Shown here piece after piece: positions 31,784-43,539 of a stretch of 64,000 bases of DNA. Position 1 is the first letter of the stretch, and each line of letters starts with the position of its first letter. Where the stretch lies: NCBI GenBank assembly GCA_030544215.1, contig JARZZO010000003.1:19229879-19293878 (forward strand), given 5' to 3'. A model generated the notes under the pieces. That model was not told where the DNA came from, made no database searches, and saw nothing but the letters and a program-made list of their open reading frames with translations. The DNA comes from Zantedeschia hybrid cultivar (lineage: Eukaryota > Streptophyta > Magnoliopsida > Alismatales > Araceae). A program made the position numbers and the translations under genes.

Positions 31784-32569
31784 ACATTTGTCATGAGATT
31801 GTTTAACTCAAGGTAGAATAATTGGTTAATCAATGACAAACCAGGAAGAGTATGTCAATATGATAAAAAAGTCCTGAGTTCTCTGACTCTGCGTCAGTTC
31901 TTCCATCGAACTTTCCTTTTTCCTTTTTTTTTGATTTTTTGCATGGGTTTTTCTCAGTTCCAATGTGCATAAGAATGCAAAGCAGATGATGTGTTAGAGA
32001 ACTGATCCAACAATCAGGATATGACGGTATGATCAAAAAGCCTTCAAGGCTCTCTGACTGCCTTGTGCTCACACAGACTATTCGTTCATTTCTTTTCTAA
32101 AATTTTACGTGGTAATTTATTTAAGTGCTAGCAAATATTCTTTTTTAAGTTCTTGATTTTTTTTCTTATTTTACCTGTTACTTTCTTGTTGATTATTGAA
32201 TCTCTTTTATATTCTTTGGAATATTAACAATTTGTACTTTATTTTTTTCTAAGATCATGTCAGGTTCTTTAGCACTTTTTTTGTTAAAACTCTTTCTTTT
32301 TCCAATAATCTATGTAAACTCACCATGATTTCTAGTGTTTCATTTGTCATTAAACTTGTTCTGATTTGCATTCCATTGTATGATGCATCGCCTCTTTGAT
32401 TGAGATATTACTGGAGAAATTTTTTAGAAAGCAAGGTGATGCATGAAGTGGTCTTAAGTTCCTGTGGACATGCATTGGTCTTCAACGTTCTCTGATTGCC
32501 TTAACCATTTCTTTTGTCATACAGCACAGAACAATGGTTACATACTGGTGTCATTCAAGGTGTCATACA

Positions 32570-33060
32570 CACACACACACACCCCCTAGGGCTCATCTAA
32601 CTTAGATTTGTTCCCATCCCCGGGGCTTCAATTTTTACCATCCGATCTTGACGATCAATCTTAGCCGTCCAATCAGATAGGTATAATAAACCAATGTCTA
32701 AAAATGGTGAAAAAATCGTCAAAAAATAGAACATTCGTCAGATTAACCCTTAGGGTTGATCCCACCCTGTGGGGTTTTAGTTTTAATCTCCAAACAACGA
32801 CCCATTTTATTGGACAGTTATGATTAAGTTTTTCGATCCAATGGTGAAAATTAAATTTCAAGGTGTTGAAACCAACATAGATGGGGATATTTGAATATTT
32901 TAGAATTTTTGATGATTTTTATTTATTTTTTAAGATGAGAAGTGGGAGTTTTGAGGGGCTCATTGTAGCTAGCTCCGCACACACACACACCATTCGATAC
33001 CATAACATAACATAAAGTAACATAACATAACGTAACATATATGTATGTGTATATATAGGA
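32570..33060. repeat. Microsatellites and MITE-like pieces in the pseudo-intron
   Basis: Includes CA runs at about 32568-32582 and 32978-32988, and a CATAA-type pentanucleotide run at about 33001-33040. Around them are paired segments (AATTTTTACCATCCGATC and GATCCAATGGTGAAAATTAA) that are roughly inverted, suggesting a MITE at about 32600-32960. A related piece follows at 33180-33360. Confidence 0.45.
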
Positions 33061-33699
33061 AATGATTACAATTCAGTGCAACAGTGGCAATGGTGGCACT
33101 GGACCAACCACCAGGGGGCAAAATCTCCCTTGTCTCCATGTTAAAAAAAAAAAATTCATCAAAAAAATTTAAATATTCAATTACCCCTCTAGGGTTATTT
33201 TCATTCCTTGATATTTAAATTTCACCATCCAATTGTGAAACTCAACCATAGCCTTCGATTCGGTTTACACAAGAATATTTTAAAAAAAATAAAAAAAATG
33301 CGTCAATTAGCCCCTATGGTTGTTCCCATCCCTTGGGGTTTTAGTGTTCATCACCGATTAAAGGGTTTAAACCCCAAAAGTTGGAATGGTGTCAGTGGAG
33401 ACAGGTCTCTCTCTCCAATCTCTGCTTTTCTCTTCCCCTAGTATATCCTGTCTTCGCTCTCTCCTCGTCTGAGAAAGGGAGGTTGGCGGGGATAGGCTTG
33501 CAACTTGCAATATCTCCCTCACTATGCAAGATGAAGGCAGGTTTCTTTCATCCCATCACATGTTGGCTGGATGCTTGCAAACATGGCTGGCAGTGGTCTT
33601 TAGTCCCATATCAGAAGTTTTCTCCTATCTAGCTTACAAATTAGCACCCCACTGTGGCCCTGCCTTTACCCTTTGTCCAGCTATCCCACAAAGGTGTTT

Positions 33700-34266
33700 C
33701 GACCTGGTTCGCTTGAGTCTTAACTCAGCAAGCCAAACTCGTGCTGAGCTCGACCTCGAACTTTTCCCGTTCAAGTCAAGCTCGACCTGTCTTTTGGGCT
33801 TGATAGGAGGCTTGGGCTCGGTTTGAGCTTGAAAAGTTTCTCTCAAGCCGCACCTGAGCTTGTTAAAGCTTGCTCAGCTTGGCTTGTTGCCACCTCTACT
33901 TAGTCCCACTGAACAGCCGGCCCACCCTGCCTGTCCATGCAGGCCAGCGCCCTAGTGGGCGGGGGGGAGGGGATTCCTGGCTGGCTGTGGGACTTTGGTC
34001 CCATATTGGAATTTTTTATTTTTTATTTATTTGTTTTCCCACTCATATACTTCACGCAGATGTAAAAGCTAAAATCTGCACTTGTATTGCTTGAACATGC
34101 GCCACTGAGCCGAGCTTCATAGAACATGGGCTTGCCTCATTTATTCAAATGAGCTTTTTATTAAACTCGAGCTTAGCTTGTTTGCTTAGATGAGCCAAGC
34201 TGAGTCGAGCTCAACTTGAGCTGAGCTCGAGCGGCTCACAAGTGGCTCAGCTCATTGCCAGCCCTT
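33700..34266. mobile_element. hAT-type MITE ends rich in GAGCTCGAGC
   Basis: Two right-hand ends (GGCTTGTTGCCACCTCTA near 33880-33897 and AGCTCATTGCCAGCCCT near 34250-34266) are each preceded by AGCTCGA/GAGCTTG-rich subterminal repeats. The other strand gives TAGAGGTGGCAACAAGCC and AGGGCTGGCAATGAGC, typical of plant hAT MITEs. They appear to be two truncated or nested copies. A similar GCTCGACTCGTTGTCAACCC end is at 45478-45497. Confidence 0.45.
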
Positions 34267-34659
34267 CCCTAAGGCATGTGAGTGCTTGGACAAATTGGCT
34301 TTTCCTGCATTTATCCTATGATTATGTAATCAGCCAACTACATTTCTTGTTTACCTCTTAATAGGGGAGGTATTTTAAGCCTTGTGGTCAACTTGATTTG
34401 TTTTTTATTGAAAGTTGTTTATATTTATGGATAGTCTTTTAACATGCTCTAATAGTGGATACTCTTATTAAAACATCCCCTCATATTTCACAAATGCTGT
34501 TAATCAGTTTCATTGGTGTCAGTATTTACACTTTCATTGGTTAGCAAATGGTTTTGGGAGTTACACATCATGACTGATTCTGAATTTTTTATTTTGGACT
34601 TGGTGCTCTCAGTTGATGATGTGTATTAATATTCAACCTTGATTTTTTTAATTGAATGT

Positions 34660-34862
34660 ATGTTTGACTTCTGAAAGTCAATATGTTGGTCCCACTGGTG
34701 TAACTACCTCAATTATTTTTTTAATTGAATGATTTGTTTGACTTCTGAAAGTCAATATGTTGGTACTTGGTCCCACTGGTGTAACTACCTCAATTATTTT
34801 TTTAATTGAATGATTTGTTTGACTTCTGAAAGTCAATATGTTGGTCCTAACTACCCCAATTA
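34660..34862 (+). repeat. Three tandem units of 74-81 bp before pseudo-exon 5
   Basis: Units containing TGACTTCTGAAAGTCAATAT and ACTGGTGTAACTACCTCAAT follow one another, with ATATGTTGG at 34681, 34755 and 34836. The parent CTF4 intron has a single equivalent (ATATGTTGGTTTCACTGG at 9490). Triplication occurred after the copy was made. Each unit holds the small palindrome GACTTCTGAAAGTC. Confidence 0.8.
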
Positions 34863-34872
34863 CATTCTGCAG

Positions 34873-36335
34873 ATGCATATTTTATCTCTCAGTGGGCCAG
34901 TCATCACAGCAGCAAGTTTCAAGGATGAACCAGCTGTTCTAACTGATGTTTCAGCATGTCTTCCCTTGGAAGACAAGGTATTAAAGATAACTTGGTTTAG
35001 AAGTTCTCATTTCTTACACTACATGTTTACCTTATGAAAGTTCTCTTGGTTATTGTTCACGTGATGCAAGTATTGGGACATATTACCAATTGCTGCACAG
35101 GACAGATGCATTTCGAGGCATATTGCCAACTGCTGCAATGGGAAAAGACCATCATACAAGTCACCATGGTACAGAAAGGTTGGTTTTTCCAATCTATTAA
35201 AACTGTGGATGGATGTTTCAGGCGATAAGTTTGAGTTCTAAATTTGCTAGATCACTAAAAATGGGCAGCCCATTTCTATGAGGCTCCGACCACCGCAGGG
35301 TCTGGGAAGGGTCAATTGTATGTAGTCCTACCATTGCTTCTTGCTGTTTCCATGCTTGAACTCGTGAACTCCAAGTCACAATGGAGCAACCTTATAGTTG
35401 CACGAAGGCTCCCCTCAAAATTTGTGAGATCACTCTTGTGGAAAAAATCAGTTGAGGGCACAATAAACTTTGTTCTTGCATTTGAGCTTCCCATTTTGGC
35501 AGAGAGTCAACTTGCATACAGGAGGTAACTTGCATTGCAACTCCTCCCTGGTTAATTTGGTTATTGTTTTGTTCCTAAGCTGTGTCTATCTTTATGTTTT
35601 TCTTGTGGCAGGAAATATTGCTGTGTGAAACCATAGGAATTTCATCAGTTCAGATTCAGTCTACAGCCATTCAAATCTGTCACTGCTTCCTACATCATCT
35701 GCCTTCGAGAACCATGGCATGCGCAGTGCTTCATATGCACCAGAAAATAGAACTCTCAGAACCAACAGTTGTAATACCACCAAAGGGGGTATCTCCGCCC
35801 CACCTTTCAAGAAGAGAAAACAGAAGATAAGGCAGAGATGGGAAAAAAGCTGAAATCTATCCTGCTCACCAGTGAGAAGAAACTGAAAGAAGTTCCCTAG
35901 TTGCATTCCATTCAGCCAGCAAATCCTTTTGCAAAGGCATCAAACAATCAGCAGAAAACATCTTTGTTAGATTATGTCGGGAAACTGAAGAAAGCTGATA
36001 ATGAGAGAACCCAAGGCACCGACAATGGAATAAAAGTGTGAATTAGTACCATTGTAGGTGCGAAATGGTAACTTTCAAGCATGCGCCATTCTATTTACTT
36101 TGACATTCTTGCTGTATCAAAGTAACGTGTATGATTTGTATCCTGTGTAATAGTTGTGTTCATACGTTGAATTTCTCAATAAAAGAAATCTTATTTCACT
36201 TTTGGGCCTTCAGTGTGTAGGCAGTCTGTTGGTAACATGTGGAAGCTGATGCCCTTTGAGCAATGATATTATAAATTTATAACACACTTTTTGCTGCCTT
36301 TTTGACCATATACCGAGAGTTCATTAATCAAACAA
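34873..36335 (+). pseudogene. CTF4 pseudogene: exons 5, 9 (part), 10, 11 and 3' UTR
   Basis: Pseudo-exon 5 (34873-34977) has the same 105-bp length as CTF4 exon 5 and keeps LSLSGPV and FKDEPAVL. Exons 6-8 and most of exon 9 are deleted. The end of exon 9 survives at 35101-35140, but its donor GT has become GG. Exon 10 (from 35222) is split by a SINE and has a premature TAA-type break. Exon 11 (35612-36041) is frameshifted, although ETIG, PPKGVSP, SKANPFAKASNN-like and DNERTQGT-like pieces and the terminal TGA remain recognisable. The 3' UTR matches the parent's past AATAAA at 36178-36183 as far as GAGAGTTCATTAATC near 36312. The copy cannot make CTF4. Introns are retained, so it arose by DNA duplication, not retroposition. 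Confidence 0.9.
35257..35418 (-). mobile_element. Au-type SINE in pseudo-exon 10
   Basis: About 160 bp interrupt pseudo-exon 10. On the minus strand the insert begins with a tRNA-like head: GAGGGGAGCCTTCGTGCAAC, then GTTCACGAGTTCAAGCATGG holding a box-B-like GAGTTCAAGC. It ends with the AGACCCTGCGGTGGTCGGAG region followed by GAGCCTCAT-like sequence. This is the arrangement of the Au SINE family of angiosperms. It is flanked by a target duplication of about 16 bp: AATTTGCTAGATCACT at 35241-35256 and AATTTGTGAGATCACT at 35419-35434. The parent exon has a single equivalent (GCTTGCTAGATCACT). Confidence 0.82.
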
Positions 36336-38523
36336 CCAGATGGCTCTTGCAAGAGGGACTTATGAGGAACAGTTTGTACAAGGAATACTTTAATAAGAGT
36401 TTTCTGATAAAATTATAGCAGGACTCTCAGTGTAGTTAGGGGTGGCATGAAGTATGGTACAATAGCTCATGCCTCTTTGGCAACTGGAAAGTTTGAAAGG
36501 ATCCTACATCAGGTAGCTCATCAGTAATCCATTACTGATATCACAGATCTTCCTGCCTGCGCAAGGAAAACTGGAATATTACTGGAGTGGGAATCTCACG
36601 GGAAATCTCCTAAAGAGCATGATCCAATAAGGAAACGGTAGAACTGGTTCAGGCATCTTGACGAATATTATATACCATCCATATATATATATATGTGGAA
36701 ACTTAGACAGCAAAATAGCACTCAAGACGCTTGCAAATGTTCCTTACCATTTGTACTATGGTTCCCCTGCTTACACTGAGGAAAGCAAAGGCTAATGCCA
36801 AGTTCTTACTGTGGTGAAACAATCAACTTTCTTTCACGTCCTCCAATTACCGATAACACTTGTTCAGAGCTCGGTTGTAGTGCTGCAGCCACGGTTCTCT
36901 CCCATCTCAATCAGCACTGCAGAGATTTCTTTCAGCATGAGATGATATATTTGCATCGTCGAACATGTGAATCGAACCATTTGTTTGAATGGGCCTGCCC
37001 CAGTCACAAGGCTTAGCAGACCTGGTTCAGATCCAATAAGAGTCATGGGTAAATGGGTCGGGTCTTGGGCCTACTTATTTATTTGATGTTAAAAGATAAA
37101 TGGGTCTGATATAGAATTTATTTATCTTCAATCTCTAGTGCCCTATAATTGGGTTTGATTTTAGGTCCAAATTTTAAGAAATCAGCTCAGAAATTTTTGC
37201 AGTGTATGACAATAGAAGGTTTAATGGGTAAACAGTTATACTTAGACCCATAACTAACGGGTCCAAACCTGTTAATGAGCCTAGGCCCATTTTGACAGCC
37301 CTATATAGGGAAGGGAGCACCTATGAACAGCAAAAGAACCCCATCATTAAGTTATGGGCGACGAAGTTAATTGAGCAAGTTATTCGGTGTTCCCAACACC
37401 GAATTCAAAGTTTCAAACCAGTGCATAACGTTCCATATGCCCAGACTAACTGGCCATGGTGCCTTTAGCATCCACCTGCACCAAAGGCCCACCATGTCCA
37501 AGTTTGGCACTACCGAACTAGGTATTAGTACCGACTTTCGCCCAAAGCCAAAATAGTACTTCGCCCATATTTATTTTTATGATATATAGTTAGATATATC
37601 ATTATTTATTAAAATATGATTATTTAAAAGTTAATGCTTCTTTCATAATTTCCTCACAAAAATGTTCATTTTTTTGTTTAGTCTGAGATCTAAATTTCCC
37701 TCGGAAAACATTCATGAATAGACTAGTTACGTCCATGCCAAGCATCAGAGTAGAGGCAACGTTTGTAACCAATGTTAAGTTACTGAAAGTACAGCTTCAT
37801 GACGAAGATCTTGCCTGCCTTCCACCAGTGTTTGTATCATCAACGAGTATTTAGAGGTGGAGACAAAGAGGGGGTTGAAGGAGGAGGAGAAGGGACACCA
37901 TATGGTAGCTAGTTAGCTAGGACATTTGCATTAGCGGCACCTTAATGAATGAGTTAAGATGATTACTCAGAAGAACGTGTTCCCCCTTATTTATCATAAA
38001 ACAAACCTTTATTGTCTAGTACAATTTGTTTTAGCCGATATTCGCAAGGTATTTTGATTATTAGAGGGCATGTTAATTTGTAACGATTAATTCATAGTTA
38101 TAAAAGATACAAGGAATTTTTATGGTTATTTAGTTTTACAAGGATAGCAAACAAAGAAATTCCAACAAATAGGCAAAAATGAAAATAACCAATGGGGTAA
38201 ACAATATCCGGATCTAATTCGAATTTAGATAAATATATTTCCTATTCATCAAATAGTATTTAGAGTCAAATATCAAGATTAAGTTAATGAAGCAGCTTGA
38301 TGATATAGAACTAGCTTCATATATTTTTTCTCCATTGATAGTCCCACTTGTATTTGCGCTTCTACATTTAAAATCACACTTGCGTACCCTCCCTCTCCCT
38401 ATTCCTCTAATAGAATAGAGTTTTATTTGCTGCATTGTAACAAGCTGAAGTGCAACGGGCCGTCCAGTCCTGTTCCGCTACCTGTAACCTACACATGACC
38501 CTGTCCCCCGCTTAAATACGCCC
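36336..38523. other. Intergenic, no gene recognised
   Basis: Short frames only. A TA run lies at 36681-36694. Sequence at 37010-37300 (GGGTAAATGGGTCGGGTCTT, AACGGGTCCAAACCTGTTAA) has the wording of a decayed hAT MITE. GGTATGCCGAC-like tracts near 37380-37560 are unassigned. Confidence 0.4.
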
Positions 38524-38533
38524 TGACGTCAGT

Positions 38534-38573
<40 letters not shown>

Positions 38574-38820
38574 TTGTGCTCTTCGAACACATCCTGAAGC
38601 GGTCGAGAGCATCCTGGAGCTCTCGAGTGCATTAGGACACACTCGAGAGCATGGACTTCTCGAGCGCGTCTTGATACACTCGAGAGGTCAAGGATGCTCT
38701 CGGTCTTGAAGCACTCGATCGTGAGCATCCTACAGCTCTCGAGTGCATTAGGACACTCTAGGATGCACTCGAAGAGCATAGCTTACGGGCAATTTTTTTT
38801 ATTTTTTTTCGCTGACGTCA
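38524..38820. repeat. TGACGTCA-bracketed CTCGAGAG repeat, copy 2
   Basis: TGACGTCA at 38524-38531 and 38813-38820 bracket a 35-bp AT run (38537-38571) and about 200 bp of degenerate GAGAGCATCCTGGAGCTCTC, CACTCGAGAG and AGTGCATTAGGACAC units in both orientations. It corresponds to 1111-1383. Confidence 0.55.
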
Positions 38821-40177
38821 TGACATTTAAGTAGGGGGACAGCCATATGTGGATTCTAGGTGACGGAACGAGGCTGGGCGGCCCGTTCCACCTCAGCTTG
38901 GTGCGGTGCAACAAGTAAAACTCATATTAGATAGGTGGAGATTTCTGTCAATTCCAGCATCATTATTGATGCTAAAATGTGTGAAGACATTGCTATAAAC
39001 ATAATACACCATTCATCACATCTTTGGTGGATGCAGCTATAAAACTGACATCTCCTCCAATTCTCACTAGCAGAAAATATAAAAAATATAAAAAATAAAC
39101 ATGAAACTTTGAACACATGCACATGAAATTATGAAGCACTTGGACTGACAAAAACCTGTTCACATGAAATTCTAAAGTACCTGGATTGACAGACATACAA
39201 GTGTTGAGAAAAACAAACCTGTCATTTGTTACAGCAGCCTAAAATAAACATTAATAGGGAAAAAGTTGATCATAACAGATTTACCAGAAAAGGATAAATA
39301 ATCCTATTTTATGAAACTCATTTGAATACAATCTTTGTTCAAATTAGCTACCAAACTCGTTCACTATAACAAAGGCTTTCTAAAGAATCTGTTTCCATGT
39401 GACTTACAATGAAAAACAAATACAAGAATGTTATACTGAACCTACTAGTAAGTAATGATCTGAACATGATAAAATAAATCATTCCCTTTCTTTCCCATCC
39501 CTCCTTTTCTCCAATTTCTCATTCACAGGACAAAGACTGTTGTGATGCGAGTACTAGGAAGGAAATTGTGCATACTAGGCAAAACATCTTTCCACCCCTT
39601 CCAAATCCAAGAAGCCCCTCTTGGACCTTTTTTGCAGTGATATTCAATAAATCAAAGGCATATCTAAGTTAAAAAAAAAAGGAAGAAGGAAGCAACATAT
39701 CTGAAAGAAGTTGAGTGGGCATGAGCAATCCATAACTCTACAATGTATGCATGAGGCCTAAGGTCAATTATATATAGAACATACCTGATAAATGCGAAAA
39801 AATAGTGCTTGGTTAAGTTCGTGTTCAAAATAACATCAATAGTTAGATATATGTGCAATAAAGCAGAGAAAATAAATAGGCCAACTAAATAGCAATGTGG
39901 CGTTTTGTCTATTTTTTACTTCATTAACTTATGGGACTTAATTATGTGGGTGGTTTATGACATATTTATTATCTCTCTCTCTCTCTCTCTATCCATCTAT
40001 CTATCTATCTATAGTATCTATCAATGCAATTATTTCTCTCTCTTCTCTCTCTCTCTCTCCCCGTCTATAGATACCGTTATCTTTTCGAATATCTTTTATA
40101 CATCCATCTCTCTCTCTCTCTGTATATATCTATGTACCTGTATGTACTTTTCTTACCATCTTTCTACCTAAGGGCAG
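38821..40177. other. Intergenic with CT and CTAT microsatellites
   Basis: No gene recognised. Microsatellites of CT, CTAT and CCATCTAT types occupy 39970-40140. Confidence 0.45.
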
Positions 40178-40560
40178 ATTAGAGGTTTTGGAAAATAGGA
40201 GAGAAAACTGTACTTTCTTGGAAAACTAGTATTTTTAGGTCTAGTGATTTAGAAAATAAACAATTATGGAAAACTTTTTATTCTTTAGTTAGAAAAACTA
40301 CCTAAAAAATTCTTACCTCTAGACCTTGGAAAACCTTTTCTTCTAGCTAGGAAAAAAAAATTAAGTTTCTCTCCCATTTTCTGTAGATCACTCTCTCCCT
40401 CTCCAAGGAACGGTTGAGATTTAACATTAACCCACATGAGATTTGACTTTTTCTAATAACCTCTAATTAGGGAAATTTATAGTTTCTCAAAATAATTTTT
40501 AGCCTGAAAAGAAAAAACTGTCCTTTTTCAAAGAATAAAAAGTTTTCATTAACCCCTAAG
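40178..40560 (-). mobile_element. MITE family A, copy 2 (inverted relative to copy 1)
   Basis: Reverse-oriented homologue of 15220-15590, as described there. Ends are TTAGAGGTTTTGGAAAA at the left and CATTAACCCCTAAG at the right. Conservation over the whole length with independent sequence outside marks this as a mobile family. Confidence 0.65.
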
Positions 40561-40592
40561 AATCGATCCTGTTGCTTGGATAATGGTTTCAG

Positions 40593-40843
40593 TTTTAGTG
40601 ACAGTTATATATTATCTCAAACACATGTTTTAGGGTTGATAACAAAGATTATTAAAAACAGATAAAGAACCATCTCTAAAGATATTAGAGATGACTCTTA
40701 AAACGTCTCAAAAGTCAGATAACCCCGCCAGTAAAAGTAAAAGAGGCGGATAAAAGAGTTATATCTAAACAAATTATTAGAGACACTTTTGTTCATTGCT
40801 AATAGTCTTAGTAAGGGACGCATATATAAAATGCTGTCACTAA

Positions 40844-40845
<2 letters not shown>
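40593..40845. mobile_element. MITE with TTTTAGTGACAG terminal inverted repeats
   Basis: TTTTAGTGACAG at 40593-40604 and its exact reverse complement CTGTCACTAAAA at 40834-40845 bound a 253-bp element. AGAGATGACTCTTAAAACG and similar internal motifs recur beyond the right end (AGACGATTTAAAGCTGTCCC, AGACGACTTTTGAGG to about 41030). This suggests neighbouring copies or a larger parent with CACTA-like TAGTG/CACTA ends. Confidence 0.55.

Positions 40846-40846
<1 letters not shown>

Positions 40847-40874
<28 letters not shown>
40847..40874. repeat. AT microsatellite
   Basis: A pure TA run directly at the right end of the MITE above. Confidence 0.9.
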
Positions 40875-41350
40875 CTTTTTAGACGATTTAAAGCTGTCCC
40901 TAATTGTTGCTTTTAAGACGACTTTTTGTCTCTCTCTTTAATTTTTACTAACGGAATTATTTGAGACGACTTTTGAGGAGGCTTAAATGTGGTGTCATAT
41001 TTGTAGAGACAACTTTAAGCCGGTGTTAGTTCTTCCTAAGAAAAGTGATTTAGTGAACCTGCATCATGCGGTCGAATACTACAGTCAGGAGGTTTTTTTC
41101 ACTTATCTTTCTTCGTAAAAGATAGGAGTAAAATAAAAAAAATCTCCTCATGAGCAAGCCGGCTTGCAGTCGTCCTTCTAAACTGAGACATTTGATCTCA
41201 GCTGGAGCTCTAGTTTCTAATATGATTTTATGCCATTCTCTGCTCCAAAGGGCTTACAATTCGTATTACTATGCTAATCAAAATTAAAATACGCATCTTT
41301 GGCACAAATTAAACACAACAGAACCAAGTCGTAGAGAAGATGTTTGATGT

Positions 41351-41356
41351 TTTATT
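41351..41356 (-). terminator. Polyadenylation signal of the cysteine protease gene
   Basis: AATAAA on the minus strand about 255 bp after the protease stop codon. This is the nearest canonical signal downstream. Confidence 0.5.
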
Positions 41357-41607
41357 GAAGCTAAAACGTGTGAAAACATAGTACTCTGGGCTTAATTGGA
41401 TGCCAGAAAATTATACATGTATCAAGGTGCAACAATTATAATGACCTGACCACACATCCATGTGTCTTATGAAGGGTGGACTACACGGTGGAAAACAAAC
41501 CAGTAGGAAGACGTAATGCTGAGGAACGAAACTTAGCCACTATATGCGACTGAGGGCGTGCACGCGCGCATGCATGCACTTGTTGGTGTCAGATGTAACT
41601 TGGGTAC

Positions 41608-43238
41608 TTATGCGACGGGGTAAGATGCCTGCATGGCAAGGCCGCACAGGCCCTGCTCGTCAACCTCTCTCTGCATCTTCACGTACCCAGCTTCACCCCA
41701 GGACTCCCCCCATGAGTTCTTCACCAGCCAGTACTTGGTTCCCTCTGTGGTCGTCCCGTAACCCACGATAGTGACTGCATGGTTCAAGTCTCTCCCACAT
41801 GGCCCTGTGAAGACGCCGCCCCCGTAGTGCATGAAATTGGTGGAGTTGGCATCGATGCCAACCGAAACAGGCTGCTGCGCAACAGCGCTGAGCAGTGCCT
41901 GTTCGTTGTTCGCGGGGACGCTCTCATACGAACTAATGGTCGCTGCAGGGGAGTTCAATGTTTCCGTTTTGCAGGTGCCCTCAGCCGCCCGGTATGGGTA
42001 AGCATCCTCAGTTGCAAGGCCGCCATTGTGGGCAATGAACTCGAAGGCCTTCTCCAAAGTTCCGCCATTACACCCCTCATTCCCATCATCTGTGTCGCAG
42101 TCGACAAGCTCCTGCTCTGAAAGAGATACCAACCTGCCAGTTTTGATCTGGGTGATTCCCTCTGTTGCTGCTACCGCTGAGAAAGCCCAGCAGCTCCCTG
42201 TTCATACATGCTATATATAAGTTTACAAAAACGAAAGAGATACTCCTTTGGAACTCGGTCAGCGTACCACCGAGGTGTGCGTTTTCATTCTCAATATCTT
42301 TTTGAAAAGTAAATAATTACGGAGAATAGTATTCTTTTATAAAATAAAAACTACATATTTGTCTATTTCATGAAAATATAAAATATATGAAGAGAATGTG
42401 ATATGGAAGGAGAAACGGCGGTAAATATTTTTCCTAAGAATATTTTCACATGGGGAGGGGTAAGAAAAGAAATACCAAAGAAAAAAATATTTTGAAAATA
42501 TAAAAGATATTTTACGAATAAATTTGAACTTGAATTTGTAAAGCATGTGAAAATTAATTAAAAAAACATTTTTCAAAGAAAAATTACCCAGCGCGTACAC
42601 CCCCTAGATTTTTCAAAAGAAAACTGCCTCCCTGCTCTCCAGTGCACCGAGTCTGACGAGCTCGGTCAGTAGTTGTAACAAGGAAATCTGATCTCTTTTA
42701 AAGAGTATGTTTGTGTGTGCATATGATTGAGAGATAGATATAGAGAGAGGATCTTTTCAATCCCATTACCGCACTTCTTCTGGTCCTTGACGCCTGTCAC
42801 CGCACCTTCTTCTCTCCAGTCCTTGCGTGCAGGCACGTCTTTGTCCGTGGCGTTTGCATACCTGAAGGGCTTAGCCGACGCCATTGATGGTGTTGCACGG
42901 GGGATGGGTCTGAAGCCGTGGTAAGCGGCTCTGAACTCCTCGTTGGTGAGATCTGCAAACTTGTTGATGCCGAGTTTATACTGCTGTCCTTGGGCCTTGT
43001 TGAAAGATTCGACGTACTCGACGTTACGCTTGAAGATGGCAAGGCGATGCCGCTTCTCCGCCTCGTCTTTGTAGGTACGCCCGTGTCGGGCCATCCACCT
43101 CTCGTGCCTCTCCGCCATGGCCTTGTTCACCTTCCCCTCAAGCTGGGAGAGGGTGCGGGATGCTGCATGAGAAGCGAGGGCGCACAAGAGGAGCAAGGCC
43201 ACCCACAGGCAGTGGTTGCAGAAGCTAAAAGAAGCCAT
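41608..43238 (-). CDS. Papain-like (C1A) cysteine protease, SAG39/SAG12 type
   Basis: A secreted or vacuolar endopeptidase made as a preproenzyme; relatives act in senescence, cell death and storage-protein turnover. Exon 1 is 43238-42770 and exon 2 is 42197-41608, with a 572-bp GT/AG intron placed between the Gly and Ser of the active-site CGSCWAF. The protein has 352 residues, the usual size for the group without a granulin tail. Residues 1-26 form a signal peptide (LWVALLLLCALASHAAS). The I29 inhibitor propeptide covers about 44-101, with an ERFNIN-like helix from about 57 to 80 and INKFADLTNEEF after it. Mature enzyme starts near residue 135 (VPARKDWREEGAV). Gln153, Cys159 (SCWAFSA), His296 (LNHAVTIVGYG) and Asn317 (KNSWGESWG) form the active site, and GCNGG is present. 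All key residues are intact, so the gene looks functional. Coding GC is high, especially in exon 1. Confidence 0.93.
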
Positions 43239-43331
43239 TCGGGGAAATGCTTCTGTCCTCAGAGGGGATGGCTGACAAGGTAACGTGAGGATGCTTTGCT
43301 GCTGGTGCCCAGGTGCATGGCTTCACAAGTT

Positions 43332-43337
43332 CTTATA
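43332..43337 (-). promoter_or_regulatory. TATA box of the cysteine protease gene
   Basis: The minus strand reads ATTATAAGAAC; TATAAG lies 94-99 bp before the ATG at 43238, which leaves room for a short 5' UTR. No other good TATA-like sequence lies nearer. Confidence 0.5.
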
Positions 43338-43539
43338 ATGTTGGTTGCGCATCTTAATTTCCCTGAAGTCTTAATTTCCCTGGCGTCATCGCTGGGCGCC
43401 CCAAGTCCATGCGCGAACTGGCTTTGTCACCATCCCTCTGGCGTGCTGTAAGGTGAGAGCCGCCTGGGAATTGGATCGCCTCGGTCGGGCCGCGATTGCC
43501 AAGTGGGCTACGTCACGTCCATTAAAATCATCTGGATCC

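Larger units (their letters stand above)
31530..34872 (+). pseudogene. CTF4 pseudogene: intron 4 copy
   Basis: Diverged copy of CTF4 intron 4 (about 7880-9533). Matches include TCTCTGACTGCCTT at 32051 and 8192, TCATTTAAGTGCTAGCAAATATTC-like sequence near 32117 and 8258, TGCATTGGTCTTCA at 32471 and 8593, and GCAACTTGCAATATCTC-like sequence at 33501 (8-9.1 kb counterpart GACTTGCAGTATCTGC). It is twice as long as the parent intron because of inserted MITE-like pieces and microsatellites. Confidence 0.7.

Noticed and set aside
38489..38779. A 96-codon minus-strand frame across the AT run
   Set aside because: It is a translation of the microsatellite and the CTCGAGAG repeat.
42337..42600. A minus-strand frame inside the cysteine protease intron
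   Set aside because: It is AT-rich, Phe/Tyr/Lys-rich intron sequence; the flanking exons join correctly without it.
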